Part shown: one piece after another, positions 63,106 to 64,000 of the stretch
How positions within the stretch are numbered: the first letter of the stretch is position 1
Layout of the letters: each line of letters opens with the position of its first letter
DNA from: Pogonophryne albipinna
Taxonomy: Eukaryota; Chordata; Actinopteri; Perciformes; Artedidraconidae
Assembly (NCBI GenBank): GCA_028583405.1
Contig: CM053262.1
Span: 22,320,521 to 22,384,520 of the forward strand
Reading direction: 5' to 3'
Length of the DNA stretch: 64,000 nucleotides
The notes under the pieces: model-generated
The model's database searches: none
The model's input: only the letters and a program-made list of their open reading frames with translations
Told to the model about the DNA's origin: nothing
Translations under genes and position numbers: made by a program

Positions 63106-63249
63106 TGATTGGTCGCTTTGTTCCTGTTTGTTCCTCCAGGCTTCCTCTTCCACTGATTGTTGTGCAGTGATTTGTTTTGGGTGTTGCTTTCCTCTTCCAC
63201 TTTTTTGGGAGATAGGCATCTTACTTTCGTACAATATCGGCTTCCTTAA

Positions 63250-63906
63250 AGGTCCCATGTCATGCTTTTCCGGTTATTACCCGTCCCCTTGTGTGTTCTG
63301 CATGTAAACGGTCTGCAGAGTCACAAACCCTCAAAGTACACCCTGTAGCGAGTACAACTCTAACACAGAAAAGACCTGTCTGTGCTGCCCCAGAACGCCT
63401 CGTTGGACATTTCTCTTTTTCTTCCTGGGTATGGTGACGTGCCCATACCCAAATGGACCCATTGGTGCTAGTGGAGCCTCGTAGCGTGAAGCTGTGGTGC
63501 GCTTACACTGTAGGTGCGCCGCGTTTTGGGGGTGCGGGTGCTAGTGGAGCCTCGCAGATGGGGGTGCTGCAGCCCCCTCAGCAACCCCCCCTTCCCGCGT
63601 CCATTCGCGATGTCTCGCAGACCCCACGCCATTGTAACACATAATCACTGATGTTCCGCTGTAACGGTGGAGGACTCATCAGAACAGAGTGGGCAAGCTG
63701 ACCAATCAGAGCACAGTGGGCTCACAGGGGGGGGGGGGGGCAGGAGCTCCAACAAGGTGTGTAGGACAGAGAGTGAATACACATGCTATACAGAGATGCT
63801 GGATGAGAAACCAAAGTGAGTTTGGAACATTGCAAAATGTAAATCTATTCTAGTAGACCTCAACAATGAAATTATGATCAGTAGAAATGGTCATGACATG
63901 GGACCT
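63250..63906. mobile_element. TTAA-type miniature element, aggtcccatg family, zbtb47 intron
   Basis: 15-bp perfect inverted ends AGGTCCCATGTCATG / CATGACATGGGACCT, with TTAA on both sides (63246-63249 and 63907-63910). Sister of 5012-5650, sharing ccgtccccttgtgtgt, gtctgcagagtcacaaaccc and gcagagatgctg-like blocks. No transposase. The cleaner ends suggest a younger copy. Confidence 0.92.
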
Positions 63907-63910
63907 TTAA

Positions 63911-64000
63911 TGTAGTAGAGTACAAGTATAAAGTAAAGTACAAGTACGTCAAAATAGTACTTTGCTACTTTCCACCACTGCGTCATTGTATCTCTATAAG
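63911..64000. repeat. Fragment of the 'tactttccaccactg' hAT family
   Basis: gtacaagtataaagtaaagt and tactttgctactttccaccactg are end motifs of a common fish hAT family related to the element at 13871. It abuts the TTAA element, whose insertion probably cut it. Confidence 0.5.

Overview
The window is genomic DNA from a ray-finned fish, almost certainly a teleost. Genes are split into many exons with GT/AG introns. Introns and spacers are packed with L2- and RTE-type LINE fragments, hAT-type and TTAA-type miniature DNA transposons, minisatellites and very long CA/GT tracts. There is no sign of bacterial, plasmid or phage organisation.

Four protein-coding genes can be placed, in the same order as human chromosome 3p22.1. 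(1) The last coding exon of vipr1 (VPAC1 receptor) is on + at 2661-2852; its other exons lie before the window. (2) sec22c is on the minus strand at 17989-22029, with six coding exons and 303 codons that join in frame. (3) nktr, the cyclophilin-RS natural-killer tumour recognition protein, is on + at 24596-39741, with sixteen coding exons that join into 1,255 codons plus stop. (4) The 5' part of zbtb47, a BTB/zinc-finger transcription factor, is on + at 60766-63088 and continues past the window. A possible zbtb47 first exon ends at 43150, which would make 43-61 kb its first intron. sec22c and nktr start head to head from a shared spacer of roughly 0.5 kb; SS18L2, which lies between them in mammals, was not seen.

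Layout: 1-2660, vipr1 intron holding an L2 LINE with an expanded 39-bp minisatellite; 2661-2852, vipr1 exon; 2.9-17.9 kb, gene-free DNA with nested TTAA elements, a 5'-truncated RTE element, a foldback TTAA element, a hAT element with a 37-bp minisatellite, and the probable sec22c 3'UTR; 18-22.8 kb, sec22c; 23.1-40.3 kb, nktr, with many elements in its introns; 40.3-60.7 kb, spacer or zbtb47 intron, with a 36-copy 57-bp minisatellite, a higher-order CA array and two very long GT tracts; 60.8-63.1 kb, zbtb47 exons; a TTAA element follows at 63.25-63.9 kb.

The most interesting pattern is that all four large minisatellites lie in transposon sequence: one in an L2 coding region, one inside a hAT element, and two inside or at the end of TTAA elements. 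Three have whole-number copy counts by position (23 x 37, 25 x 37 and 36 x 57 bp). They create long open frames that look like genes but are almost certainly not. No new enzymatic or defence system was found. The four genes have unrelated jobs (receptor, ER membrane trafficking protein, RS-domain cyclophilin, transcription factor) and are joined only by conserved synteny. All family assignments were made by reading the sequence and recalling the families; no search was run.
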